From NCBI RefSeq assembly GCF_009728835.1, contig NZ_CP033455.1, positions 434,001 to 498,000 on the forward strand: DNA of 64,000 nt. The letters run 5' to 3'. Under the pieces are notes generated by a model that was given only the letters and a program-made list of their open reading frames with translations, had not been told where the DNA came from and ran no database searches. The stretch comes from Ehrlichia ruminantium. Lineage in GTDB: Bacteria > Pseudomonadota > Alphaproteobacteria > Rickettsiales > Anaplasmataceae. Positions 1 to 9,539 of this stretch are shown here, piece by piece; position 1 is the stretch's first letter; each line of letters opens with the position of its first letter. The translations under genes and the position numbers were made by a program.

Positions 1-156
1 GTGCATGATGTTACGTTTTTTATGAAAAAAGTTGATAAGAGTCTAGATTTAATCAACAGTTATTATGAGGCGAATAATTCTAGATTTATTATAAATAAAG
101 ATATTGTGTGGGTAATAATAGTTATTGTGTTGGTTATTAAGATAATTATTGGATAA
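1..156 (+). CDS. C-terminal fragment of a membrane-anchored protein (gene begins before the window)
   Basis: Frame 1 is open from the first base to a TAA at 154-156, giving 51 residues. The last 15 or so are strongly hydrophobic (WVIIVIVLVIKIIIG) and look like a C-terminal membrane anchor preceded by a charged stretch (MKKVDKSLDLINSYYEANNS). A GTG at base 1 could by chance be a start, but more likely the gene begins upstream. I do not recognise the family. Its stop codon lies in the bases GGATAA, which recur at the edge of every unit of the following tandem array, so the array begins inside or directly at the end of this gene. Confidence 0.55.
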   Translation: MHDVTFFMKKVDKSLDLINSYYEANNSRFIINKDIVWVIIVIVLVIKIIIG

Positions 157-1099
157 AAAGGGTGAATTAAATTCCAGTTATTAATTGGTTTGTAAGTGTA
201 TTAGTACTTGTCTATGGTAAGGACTTTCGATAGTTTAGCCTATAGATGGTTCTTACTTGGTGTTAGGATGATTTTTAGATAAAAGATGAATTTTGTTCCT
301 ATTGTTAGTTGATGTATAAGTGTATTAGTACTTGTCTATGGTAGGGGCTTTCGATAGTTTATCCTATAGATGGTTCTTACTTGGTGTTAGGATGATTTTT
401 GGATAAAAGATGAATTTTGTTCCTATTGTTAATTGGCTTATAAGTATATTGGTACTTATTTGTGGTAGTAACTTTCGATAGTTTAGCCTATAGATAATTC
501 TTACTTGGTGTTGGGGGTAATTTTTGGATAAAAGATGAATTTTGTTCCTATTGTTAATTGATGTGTAAATGTATTGGTACTTGTCTATAGTAGCGGTTTT
601 TGGTAGTTTATCCTATAGATAGTTCTTACTTGGTGTTAGAATGATTTTTGGATAAAAGATGAATTTTGTTCCTATTGTTAGTTGATGTATAAGTGTATTA
701 GTACTTGTCTATGGTAGGGACTTTCGATAGTTTAGCCTATAGATAGTTCTTACTTGGTGTTGGGGGTAATTTTTGGATAAAAGATGAATTTTGTTCCTAT
801 TGTTAATTGATGTATAAATATATTGGTATTTGTCTATGGTAGGGACTTTCGATAGTTTAGCCTATAGATAGTTCTTACTTGGTGTTGGGGGTAATTTTTG
901 GATAAAAGATGAATTTTATTCCTATTGTTAATTGATGTATAAGTGTATTTGTACTTGTCTATGGTAGGGACTTTCGATAGTTTAGCCTATAGATAGTTCT
1001 TACTTGGTGTTAGGGTGATTTTTGGATAAGAGATGAATTTTGTTCCTATTGTTAATTGGCTTATAAGTATATTGGTACTTATTTGTGGTAGTAACTTTC
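150..1099 (+). repeat. Tandem array of about 8 units of 124-125 bp derived from the 5' end of the downstream MFS gene
   Basis: Equivalent points (ATGAATTTTGTTCC or its variants) occur at 162, 286, 410, 535, 659, 784, 909 and 1033, so the period is 124 or 125 bp. The last copy is the real start of the MFS gene at 1033. The copy at 410 is identical to it for the first 22 codons and then stops (CGA TAG, 479-481). Most others carry TGA in place of the Trp codon at position 9. Each unit contains the non-coding bases before the start codon plus the first 22 or so codons. The first unit is the most diverged. Confidence 0.95.
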
Positions 1100-2238
1100 A
1101 GATAACTTACTCTATAATAAATCCTTACATTGCTCAAGATTTAAGTTTAAGTCTTACATACATTGCACTAGCAGCATCAATGCATATGTGGTGTTTTTCT
1201 ATTTTTCAGCTATTTAGTGGATTGATGCTGGATTATTATGGTGTGAAAAAAATATTGCCAATATCAATGTTGAGTATATTGATTGGTACTTTTTTATTTT
1301 CTTATTCTGATTATAGGATATGTTTTTTTGTATCACAAATTTTTCTGTCTTTTGGAGCATCTTTTGGTTTTATAGGTGCTGGGTATATTAGCTATAAGTT
1401 TTTTTCGTATTTGAAATCAGGGGTCATGTTTGGACTTGTACAAGCAATATATAGTATTTCTTCTTTATTAATGGAGCATCTCTATACATTTTTGACTTCG
1501 TATGGAATATCATGGAGGTACTTAATACAGTATATAGAGTATGCTGAAATAATTGTACTTATTTTAACGTTATTGTTAACAGATTGTAAGTTATCAGTGA
1601 ATTTAAAGAGAAGTAATATTAATATATCGAAATTACTATCAGAGGTATTTTATGATGTTCTTGAGATAGTACTACTAAGAGATATGTGGTTTTTTACGAT
1701 AGTCGGTAGTTTAATGTTTGGTATTTTTCTCTCAGTAGCAGTGTTGTGGGGACAAAAGTTGTTAATAGCTTTGAATTTGAACACGTATTATTTGGCACTT
1801 ATACATTCTGTTATTTGGATAGGATTTGCTATAGGATCTCCTTTAGTGAATTTAATTTCTCATGTTTTGAAAAATAGAAAGTATGTTTTGATGAGTTTTT
1901 GTATTTTGCAATGTGTGAGTTTAACGTTACTGTTGTTTAGTAGTAATTCGTATGTTTTATGTGTTTTGATGTTTATATTTGGATTTGCATCTGGAGGACA
2001 TATGTTGAATTTTTCTATTGGAACGGATATTGTTGATAAAAATAGAGTTGGAGTTGTTTGTTCTGTCGTTAATGGATTTATGTCTATTTCAGGTGGTATA
2101 ATTATGTATATTATAGGATTAGCGTTAGAATATCAAAATGAATACAGTATTGTAGAAATAAGCTTTTTCATGCCAATTATTACTTTTTTATCATTGATTC
2201 TCTTATTTTTTTGTCGTGAAACGTTTCAAAATAGATAA
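1033..2238 (+). CDS. Major facilitator superfamily transporter, substrate unknown
   Basis: 401 residues, almost entirely hydrophobic, with about 12 predicted membrane helices, the usual size for an MFS permease of the inner membrane. The loop after the second helix reads GLMLDYYGVKKILP, a good match to MFS motif A (G-x-x-x-D-x-x-G-x-K). It is not close to the three other MFS proteins in this window, which have a different motif A (GYIGDKYGRK). Substrate cannot be read from sequence; sugar-phosphate or metabolite uptake would fit an obligate intracellular parasite. The start codon lies in the last unit of the upstream array, so its promoter and leader have been duplicated about seven times; a weak GGA lies about 8 nt before the ATG. 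A second array starts right after the stop. Confidence 0.85.
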   Translation: MNFVPIVNWLISILVLICGSNFQITYSIINPYIAQDLSLSLTYIALAASMHMWCFSIFQLFSGLMLDYYGVKKILPISMLSILIGTFLFSYSDYRICFFVSQIFLSFGASFGFIGAGYISYKFFSYLKSGVMFGLVQAIYSISSLLMEHLYTFLTSYGISWRYLIQYIEYAEIIVLILTLLLTDCKLSVNLKRSNINISKLLSEVFYDVLEIVLLRDMWFFTIVGSLMFGIFLSVAVLWGQKLLIALNLNTYYLALIHSVIWIGFAIGSPLVNLISHVLKNRKYVLMSFCILQCVSLTLLLFSSNSYVLCVLMFIFGFASGGHMLNFSIGTDIVDKNRVGVVCSVVNGFMSISGGIIMYIIGLALEYQNEYSIVEISFFMPIITFLSLILLFFCRETFQNR

Positions 2239-3005
2239 TGTTGTTATATTTATATACATAAAGATTTTTTGTTATTAATAGATATCATAATTGAAAGTAA
2301 TGCTGAATTGCTAAGGAGTAGTAGTGCCTGAATATTTTGTAGTTGTCTTTATTCTAAAGTAACAATATTTTGTATTTTAATATATGAAAATTTTTTGTTG
2401 TTAATGAATATTGTGATTAAAACTAATGGTGAGTTATTAAGTAACAATAGTACCAAGTATTTTGTAGTTGTACTTATTTTAAAGTGACAATATTTTGTAT
2501 TTTAATATATGAAAATTTTTTGTTGTTAATGAATATTGTGATTAAAACTATTGGCGAGTTATTAAGTAACAATAGTACCAGGTATTTTGTAGTTGTCTTT
2601 ATTCTAAAGTAACAATATTTTGTATTTTAATATATGAAAGTTTTTTGTTGTTAATGAATATTGTGATTAAAACTAATGGCGAGTTATTAAGTAACAATAG
2701 TATCAGATATTTTGTAGTTGTACTTATTTTAAAGTGACAATGTTTTGTATATTTTAATATATGAAAATTTTTTGTTATTAATAGATATCGTGATTAAAAG
2801 TAATGCTGAGTTGCTAAGTAGTAGTAGTGCCTAAATATTTTGTAGTTGTACTTGTTTTAAAGTGACAATGTTTTGTATATTTTAATATATGAAAATTTTT
2901 TGTTATTAATAGATATCGTGATTAAAAGTAATGCTGAGTTGCTAAGTAGTAGTAGTGCCTAAATATTTTGTAGTTGTACTTGTTTTAAAGTGACAATATT
3001 TTTTG
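2239..3005 (+). repeat. Tandem array of about 6 units of 125-128 bp
   Basis: The marker TTTTGTAGTTGT recurs at 2335, 2460, 2585, 2710, 2838 and 2966, so the first units are 125 bp and the last two 128 bp. Units contain a conserved core around TATATGAAAATTTTTTGTTG. The array begins immediately after the MFS stop codon. The two 128-bp units are near identical to each other and share variants (TTATTAATAGATATCGTG) with the first unit, while the middle units share TTGTTAATGAATATTGTG, so there are two subtypes. No ORF of note. The remaining bases to 3199 hold nothing I recognise. Confidence 0.93.
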
Positions 3006-3199
3006 TGTTTATGTTATGTAGTAGTTTTTATAGTAGTCTAATATTTGTAATATTAAAACTGATATTGGATTATTAGGATAACAGTGATGCTAATAAATTT
3101 TAATATTATCAATATTTAAAATGTGATTTCTAGTGATATAAATTGTTATTATCTAGGATATACCTACGGTTTTTTATTGAAATTTATGTGGATAGCTTA

Positions 3200-4522
3200 C
3201 TAATTTACTATGCCGGTTAAGTGGTTTTGGTGAGCATCTATTATTTTAATGGGTGCTATCTGATTATAATATGACTCTGGGTGTTTTGTATTTATATAAC
3301 ATGATTGCATGTAAGGAGTTTTTCCAATGATTTGGTTATCAAATTTTCCTTTTTTGCTGAACAATACGGGATAAACTTTATCTATTGTGCTCTTATTGAA
3401 TTCGAGTTGTTGTTTACGGAGTAATTCTTGTAATGTTGCAAGACGTTGTGATTTTATTTCTTCTGGTATCTGGTTTATATATTCTGCACTTGGTGTACCT
3501 GGTCTTGGACTATACTTAAAACTGTATGCTTGTGAAAATTTTACTTCTTCTATTAACTGCATTGTATTTTCAAAGTCTTCATGTGTTTCGCCTGGAAATC
3601 CGACTATGAAATCGGAGGAATAAGCAATATCAGTGCGATATTTGCGTAAGGTATTGATAATATTGATGTATTCTTCAGCAGTGTGTTTTCTATTCATCTT
3701 TTTTAGTATCCTATCCGAGCCTGATTGTACTGGTAAGTGAATAAATGGTATTAATTTTTTTTCACTTCCATGTGCTTCATATAAAGATTGATGCATATCG
3801 CGTGGATGTGATGTTGTATATGTTATACGTTCTATGCTTGATATTTTTGCAATGTGTTGAATTAATTTGCCTAAATCCCATTCATTGCCTTTGTATGTTC
3901 CATGGTATGCATTTACATTTTGTCCGATTAGTGTTATTTCTTTTACTCCAGAATCTGCTAAAATGAGTGCCTCCTTGAAAATTGACTCTACTGTTCGTGA
4001 ATATTCTTCACCTCGTGTATACGGAACTACACAAAATGAACAAAACTTATTGCATCCTTCTTGTACTGAGATGAACGCAGAAACTTCTTGGTTTTTTGTG
4101 TATTCTTCTACTGCAATAGAATCGAATTTTGAAATTGCAGGAAAATCAATGTTAATAACTTGTTTCTTTATTTTACGGGCTTTGATAATTAGTTCAGGTA
4201 ATGTATGTATGCTTTGAGGACCTACTACTATATCAACAAATGGTGCTCTAGTAAAAATTTCTTCTCCTTCTGCTTGTGCAACACATCCAGCAACTACTAT
4301 AGTTAAATCTTTAATTTCTTGTATTTTTCTTATTCTCCCTAGTTCTGAGTACAACTTTTCTGCAGCTTTTTCTCTAATATGACAAGTGTTTAATATGACG
4401 ATATCTGCTTCTGATGGTTCATTTACTATACTGAAACCAAGAGGTTTGATAATATTTTCCATGATTAAAGCATCATAAACGTTCATTTGACATCCGTATG
4501 ACTTTATATATAGACCTTGCAT
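3200..4522 (-). CDS. miaB: tRNA-2-methylthio-N6-dimethylallyladenosine synthase MiaB
   Basis: Radical-SAM enzyme that methylthiolates i6A37 of tRNAs reading UNN codons. The N-terminal MTTase domain shows the three cluster-binding Cys in their usual contexts: YGCQMNVYD (about residue 10), NTCHIREKAAEKLYSELG, and VVAGCVAQAEG. The radical-SAM motif EGCNKFCSFCVVPYTRG follows near residue 160 and supplies the CxxxCxxC triplet. Then come the conserved VGFPGETHEDF and YSPRPGTPSA segments and a C-terminal TRAM-like region. I start at ATG 4522 (440 residues, MQGLYIKSYGCQMNVYDA), where family members begin; the open frame extends 5 codons upstream only to a TTG. The gene stands alone on its strand. Confidence 0.97.
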   Translation of the reverse strand: MQGLYIKSYGCQMNVYDALIMENIIKPLGFSIVNEPSEADIVILNTCHIREKAAEKLYSELGRIRKIQEIKDLTIVVAGCVAQAEGEEIFTRAPFVDIVVGPQSIHTLPELIIKARKIKKQVINIDFPAISKFDSIAVEEYTKNQEVSAFISVQEGCNKFCSFCVVPYTRGEEYSRTVESIFKEALILADSGVKEITLIGQNVNAYHGTYKGNEWDLGKLIQHIAKISSIERITYTTSHPRDMHQSLYEAHGSEKKLIPFIHLPVQSGSDRILKKMNRKHTAEEYINIINTLRKYRTDIAYSSDFIVGFPGETHEDFENTMQLIEEVKFSQAYSFKYSPRPGTPSAEYINQIPEEIKSQRLATLQELLRKQQLEFNKSTIDKVYPVLFSKKGKFDNQIIGKTPYMQSCYINTKHPESYYNQIAPIKIIDAHQNHLTGIVN

Positions 4523-5002
4523 TAGCTTTATAGACAACTATTTTACTTCATAAGCATATAATGATTAATATATCAAAACAATAGTTTTTGTGTAGTATTA
4601 ACTTATCTGAGTATTTATTATGAGTTACTAATGATAAAACTGTAAACAGGTGTAGATAGAGAAAGCTTGTGATATAATTATTATTATATTTTTGTGTATA
4701 AAAGTTAGGTATTTTATAATTTTTTCTTTATTGATGTAGATAATATAAAATAAAGTGTTATTTGGCGATTTTCTGAATATATAGAGAGAGTTTATAATCT
4801 AACCTATAGGCGTATGTTATATATTATACACTAGTAAGTGCAGTTTTTGTTTTCAACTAATAACAGTATTACAATTTTACTTTATTGTTCTTGCTGAACT
4901 TAGTTCTTTGTAAGTTTAACACGACATATATTAGTGTGTAATGTTTATTTTCTTACAAGTTTATGTTCAGTATATACTGTTTCAATTTTTAATGGATAAA
5001 TT
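4523..5002. other. Gene-less stretch between miaB and the ACP-like fragment
   Basis: 480 bp of AT-rich sequence. It must hold the miaB promoter and a promoter for the ACP-like fragment, but I cannot assign either with confidence. No RNA gene or repeat was seen. Confidence 0.5.
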
Positions 5003-5140
5003 ATGGGAAACAACGATACACAGTCAGAGTCTATCAAAGATACTGTGATTAAAATTGTAATTGATTGTTTAAAACTTAAAGATGAGCAACAAGCTACTCT
5101 CTCTGGTAGTACTAACTTAGCAAAAGATTTAAGACAGTAA
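5003..5140 (+). pseudogene. Truncated acyl-carrier-protein-like gene
   Basis: ATG 5003 opens a 45-codon frame (MGNNDTQSESIKDTVIKIVI, then DCLKLKDEQQATLSGSTNLAKDLRQ, stop 5138-5140). It resembles helix I and loop I of acyl carrier proteins (compare V-K-K-I-V-x-E-x-L with IKDTVIKIVIDCLKL, and F-x-x-D-L-G-A-D-S-L with NLAKDLRQ). The match ends just before the DSL serine that carries phosphopantetheine, exactly where a tandem array begins. Neither the other frames nor the sequence after the array shows the missing second half. A functional ACP would need that serine, so I read this as a gene broken by repeat expansion; a short expressed ACP-like peptide cannot be excluded. ACP assignment is moderate because only 45 residues are available. 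Confidence 0.5.
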
Positions 5141-5828
5141 GTATTATTGATTTCTCTAAAAACTGTGTTGTGCCTAGATGGGATATTTGTTGTAATTACA
5201 ATTTGCGTTATTGATATAAGAGTCATAGTGTTGATAACGTGATGTTGTTTAGGTAAGTTTTGTATATGGATGTTTAGTATTGTCATTTTTTAAATAGATA
5301 AGAAAAACTTATTACCGAACCTAAAGTATTATTGATTTCTCTAAAAACTGTGTTGTGCCTAGATGGGGTATTTGTTGGATTATTGATATGAGTAATCATA
5401 GTGTCGATAACGTGATGTTGTTTAGGTAAGTTTTTGTATATGGGTGTTTAGTATTGTCATTTTTTAAATAGATAAGAAAAACTTATTACCGAACCTAAAG
5501 TATTATTGATTTCTCTAAAAACTGTGTTGTGCCTAGATGGGGTATTTGTTGGATTATTGATATGAGTAATCATAGTGTCGATAACATGATGTTGTTTAGG
5601 TAAGTTTTGTATATGGGTGTTTAGTATTTTCATTTTTTAAATAGATAAGAAAAACTTATCACGGAACCTGAAGTATTATTGATTTCTTTAAAAACTGTGT
5701 TGTGCCTAGATGGGATATTTGTTGTAATTACAGTTTGCGTTATTGATATGAATAATCATAGTGTTAATAACGTGATGTTGTTTAGGTAAGTTTTGTATAT
5801 TGATGTTTAGTATTGTCGTTTTTAAATA
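5141..5828 (+). repeat. Tandem array of 4 units of 173-185 bp following the ACP-like fragment
   Basis: GTATTATTGATTTC recurs at 5141, 5326, 5500 and 5673, so spacings are 185, 174 and 173 bp. The first and last units contain a longer segment (GTAATTACA/GTTTGCGTTATTG) that the two middle units have lost. The middle units are nearly identical. Each internal boundary carries GATAAGAAAAACTTATTA, a small inverted repeat. The sequence before each unit (AACTTAxxx...CTAAAGTATT) resembles the last bases of the ACP-like frame (AACTTAGCA...CAGTAAGTATT), suggesting the unit originally included that gene's end. Confidence 0.92.
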
Positions 5829-5936
5829 TATGACTTATAGCTATTGTGTTATTATTCATAGATATATTAAGGTATATATTTAGTTATAGGGTAAATTTAG
5901 TAATATAGGATCTATTTATTAATCAATATGTATTGT

Positions 5937-8900
5937 TTATAGAGTTGCTACATAAACGTTTCCTCTGCCTACTGTATTGGAATTCTGATATATTTTAAAG
6001 TTTATATTTTTCTGTGCGAATTTAAAGTCTATGTTTTGTTGTTCTATCGAATATACAAAGGTTGATGAGTTTTTGACTGTAACAGTACGTTTTATTATAT
6101 TTTGATTGTCTAATATTTCTATATCGTAACTCTCAATTTCTTCATCAAGAGGTGTATCAATGTTATCTACCCATTCTGCGTTGATACGTGCTCTACGTAT
6201 CCAAGTTATTGTTAAATTGTTATGTATATCGCGCATACCTTTAACATGTACTACGGATAATGGTTTTAAATTGTTAGCATAATATGTGTAAATTAATTCT
6301 TCCCCGTAGGATGATGATCTATTAAATATGACTTTGTACATTAAAGATTTTTTTATTAATGATTTACTTGTTGTTATGTAAGATAAGCTATCTAGTAGTA
6401 TAAAGAGTTCCCTGTCTTTGTGCTTATTAACGTATGATTCTGTACCGAATCTTCCCCTTAACATATAACTTATTTGATAGATATTTTCTCGGATATGTTT
6501 AACATTTTGGAATTGAACAATCTCATTTCCAATTAATGCAAGATTACTGTTATTATTTATAAATAATGATGTACTTGAATTTAATTGTCCTGTTTTTAAT
6601 AAGATTGTTAGTGTAGTTGCTGTATCTGGTATTGTAGTTGGTCCATTACCTAGAGTATCAATTGTAATACCAGTGATAGTTTCTATGTCTATAGATAATT
6701 CGTGTTTGTGATGTTCAGTGTTGTCTTGAAGTGAATATATAATACTTCCTTTCCACTCTGTTGTTTTTCTAGTAATCATAAAATATAATATATTATCCAT
6801 ATTGTGAAAGCATGGTAGATCAAGAATGCGTATTGTTGTAGTATCTTCTATAATGCTATTTTCATAGAGTAGAGGTTGATGGTTGGTGGATATTTCATTA
6901 TTGCTTATTCCTTCTATATTCATAGAGAGATTATCTAGGCTAATGTTTGTAATTTTTATATCAAAAGATAAGTTATTATGTTGTACCTTAATTACATCGT
7001 TAATAGATAGCCAGATATATTTTATTGGCAGTGTTAAGTAGAAACTGTATTGATTGTTCAACTTTTTATTTAGTAGGTTTTGAGTGATGATTTTTGCCTG
7101 ATTATTACTTAGAACAATAGGTATTTGAAAGTTCTTTACTATTGTATTTTGTATGAATGGTATTCTTGCATATTGTAAACTGACTTTATAATCATTGTTT
7201 TTATTGAGATACATGAAATTAATTCTATTTACTAAATTTGATGATTTTGTTTTAGTAATTTTTAGATAATTGTTTTTGTGATTGAATATAATATCTTCTG
7301 TTGGAATGTTGTGTATAAATGGTTGGTAATTTGAGGTAATAACTAATTTATCATCTTGTTCTGTAAGTTCAAAGTTGTATATATCTTGTAATGTATTTAA
7401 TATAGATATGGCAGACTCTGCTTCAGTAATTGCATATCCATCTACTGCATGATGTACATTTTGAATTGCTATTTTTGCATCCTGTAATCCTATATTTGTA
7501 AGTATGTTATGAATTATATGTGATATATCTAATAAAAATAACTTGCCTTGTATCCAATAACCGGTTTGCCAATTTTGAGCATCTTGCCATATGTTTTGTA
7601 ATTTAGGGAAATCAGGATAAGGTCTTGCATCCCATTCTTTAAGAAACATTTGTTCTACCATGTCAGAATTATGCCATGCAGTAATAGTACCTATGAGTGC
7701 TATTTTTTGGGCGTAGAAATCTATAGATCCTTTTGAGAATGTTGGATTTGTGTTGTGTTCTGGGTAGTCTATGAAAATACTGGGTTGACTTGTACAGTTA
7801 TCGATACTTGGGAATCCATATTGTGTGAACCATATTTTTTTTGATTTTGGTATCCATATGGTTTTGCTATTATCTTGATTAAAATGATATTCATTCCACC
7901 ATTGTTGTATATTTTTCCAAGCATATTGATTATTATCTTGTGTATAAAAGACTTTGTCTTGTTTTTTTTCTGGGTATAGGTAGAAATAGTCATATCCTTC
8001 GCCTGAATGCCATCCATTAATTATGTCCTGTTCTGTAAATCCTTGGATAGGTTGTGGTGTATCAGTTAATGGGAAATATGCATTTATACCTATGACATCT
8101 ATATATTGTGATGACCATAGTACATCCATATTATAGTCTCCATTATTGGAATGGTATTCTCTCCAATTTGCTGCATATGTTACAATCGTATTACTTCCTA
8201 CTTGAGTTTTTACATAGCGTGCTAAGTTTATAAGTTCATGTACTGCTGGGTAATGATTATTGGTATCTGTTATTCTAGTTAAGCCTATAAGATCTGATCC
8301 AATGATAAAAGCATCAACTATATTTTTTGTAAGGTTGCAGTAATGCTGGATAAATGGGTTGTATTGATTATTGAAGAATGTACTAATATTCTGAGCATCT
8401 CCAGTTAAATTTCCTATCCATGATTTTTCTTCTGTATCTGTTTGTAAGATAGGATATAGCATAACTTTATATCCTCTTGCTTTGAGTTCATGTATATATC
8501 TGATTAAAGATGTATCATTAGTGGTGCCATTATAATTACATGTATCATTAATGTTTTTATAGAGTTGTCTTGCTGTTTTTCTATTAATTCCTGCAACGTG
8601 CCAGTCATCTGGTGTTATTATAATATTAGGTTGTAAGTTAATTGCTGGATATATATTACAGTCTTGTATGTTTAGGCTGTCTGCGTACCAAGCTACAGTA
8701 ACTGATACCCATACTGTATTTGGTAAAGTATTTTGTAATTGATTTAGAGAGATTAATGCATCTGCTTTTTTATGGGTACTGTTGTTATTAATTTGTTGTG
8801 CTGTTCCATATGGGATATATTGGCTACCAATTTTCTGTTGGAAGGTTTTCATATGTATTTTTGTATCATATGCGAATTCTCCTGGTCCTGAAATATGTAT

Positions 8901-9539
8901 GCACTTAATTTTATGTGTTATATGTTCTTGCTTTAGATAATTAGGAGGATATGCTGTGACTTCAAATGTAAAGTTAGGTATGTGGTTTTTGTAATCTGTC
9001 AATGGAAAATTTTCTATTACTACATATGCTATTCCACGGTATGCTGGGGTGTTGTTTGTTATTTTAGATATTAGTGGGTCTGGTTCTTGGTCTTCTGTTC
9101 CTTGGTAAAATCTATATGTTAATGTACTTAAGTCTAATAATTGTGAATCCGCCCATATTTTTGAAATTTCTTTTACATATCCTGTTGATATAGCTATTGC
9201 TAAACTTACGTGGTATTGATGTTGTGTAGAATTAAGATGTTCAGTAGCTTTATGAGGGGTCTGTTTAATTGTTATATTCTGGTGTATTGTTTCTTTTATT
9301 TTATCCATCCATATTATATTACCTGCTATGCGCATTGTTCCGTATATTATAGGTATCATTTTTCCATAAGTTGATGTTTGGACTTTTAAACTGTTTATTT
9401 TTGATTTATTTTTGATACCTCTGCTTAAATCTATGTTATTTTGTATGGTTTGATTAGCTGTATGATATTTTTCTGAAAGGACGTTCTCTATAGATTCTTT
9501 AATACTGTTAATTATACTTGATAATATGATAAGAGACAT
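5937..9539 (-). CDS. GTA/phage tail-tip protein (RcGTA gp15 'megatron'-like, TIM-barrel domain)
   Basis: 1200 residues, close to the usual 1200-1350 for the Rhodobacter gene-transfer-agent baseplate protein. Roughly residues 1-230 form a tail-hub-like region (YGTMRIAGNIIWMDK). About residues 260-600 match the GTA TIM-barrel domain: TVWVSVTVAWYAD, DAFIIGSDLIGLTRI, IVTYAANWREY, VLWSSQYIDVIGINAYFPL, IWFTQYGFPSIDNCTSQPS. The rest resembles the phage-tail and rcc01698-like C domains (YMLRGRFGTESYVNKH near the C-terminus). ATG 9539 is preceded by AGG 8 nt upstream. The frame is intact over 3.6 kb, so it is probably under selection even though a complete GTA cluster is not present here. In Rhodobacter this protein contacts the recipient cell; its role in an intracellular bacterium is unknown. 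Confidence 0.9.
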   Translation of the reverse strand: MSLIILSSIINSIKESIENVLSEKYHTANQTIQNNIDLSRGIKNKSKINSLKVQTSTYGKMIPIIYGTMRIAGNIIWMDKIKETIHQNITIKQTPHKATEHLNSTQHQYHVSLAIAISTGYVKEISKIWADSQLLDLSTLTYRFYQGTEDQEPDPLISKITNNTPAYRGIAYVVIENFPLTDYKNHIPNFTFEVTAYPPNYLKQEHITHKIKCIHISGPGEFAYDTKIHMKTFQQKIGSQYIPYGTAQQINNNSTHKKADALISLNQLQNTLPNTVWVSVTVAWYADSLNIQDCNIYPAINLQPNIIITPDDWHVAGINRKTARQLYKNINDTCNYNGTTNDTSLIRYIHELKARGYKVMLYPILQTDTEEKSWIGNLTGDAQNISTFFNNQYNPFIQHYCNLTKNIVDAFIIGSDLIGLTRITDTNNHYPAVHELINLARYVKTQVGSNTIVTYAANWREYHSNNGDYNMDVLWSSQYIDVIGINAYFPLTDTPQPIQGFTEQDIINGWHSGEGYDYFYLYPEKKQDKVFYTQDNNQYAWKNIQQWWNEYHFNQDNSKTIWIPKSKKIWFTQYGFPSIDNCTSQPSIFIDYPEHNTNPTFSKGSIDFYAQKIALIGTITAWHNSDMVEQMFLKEWDARPYPDFPKLQNIWQDAQNWQTGYWIQGKLFLLDISHIIHNILTNIGLQDAKIAIQNVHHAVDGYAITEAESAISILNTLQDIYNFELTEQDDKLVITSNYQPFIHNIPTEDIIFNHKNNYLKITKTKSSNLVNRINFMYLNKNNDYKVSLQYARIPFIQNTIVKNFQIPIVLSNNQAKIITQNLLNKKLNNQYSFYLTLPIKYIWLSINDVIKVQHNNLSFDIKITNISLDNLSMNIEGISNNEISTNHQPLLYENSIIEDTTTIRILDLPCFHNMDNILYFMITRKTTEWKGSIIYSLQDNTEHHKHELSIDIETITGITIDTLGNGPTTIPDTATTLTILLKTGQLNSSTSLFINNNSNLALIGNEIVQFQNVKHIRENIYQISYMLRGRFGTESYVNKHKDRELFILLDSLSYITTSKSLIKKSLMYKVIFNRSSSYGEELIYTYYANNLKPLSVVHVKGMRDIHNNLTITWIRRARINAEWVDNIDTPLDEEIESYDIEILDNQNIIKRTVTVKNSSTFVYSIEQQNIDFKFAQKNINFKIYQNSNTVGRGNVYVATL

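Noticed and set aside
3867-4217. 116-codon + frame inside miaB
   Set aside because: Antisense shadow of miaB, whose minus-strand frame carries all family motifs.
4945-5286. 113-codon minus-strand frame
   Set aside because: Antisense to the ACP-like fragment and running into a tandem array; no family features.
150-5828. Possible CRISPR arrays
   Set aside because: The units are 124-185 bp direct tandem copies with no short repeat/spacer alternation and no cas genes nearby.
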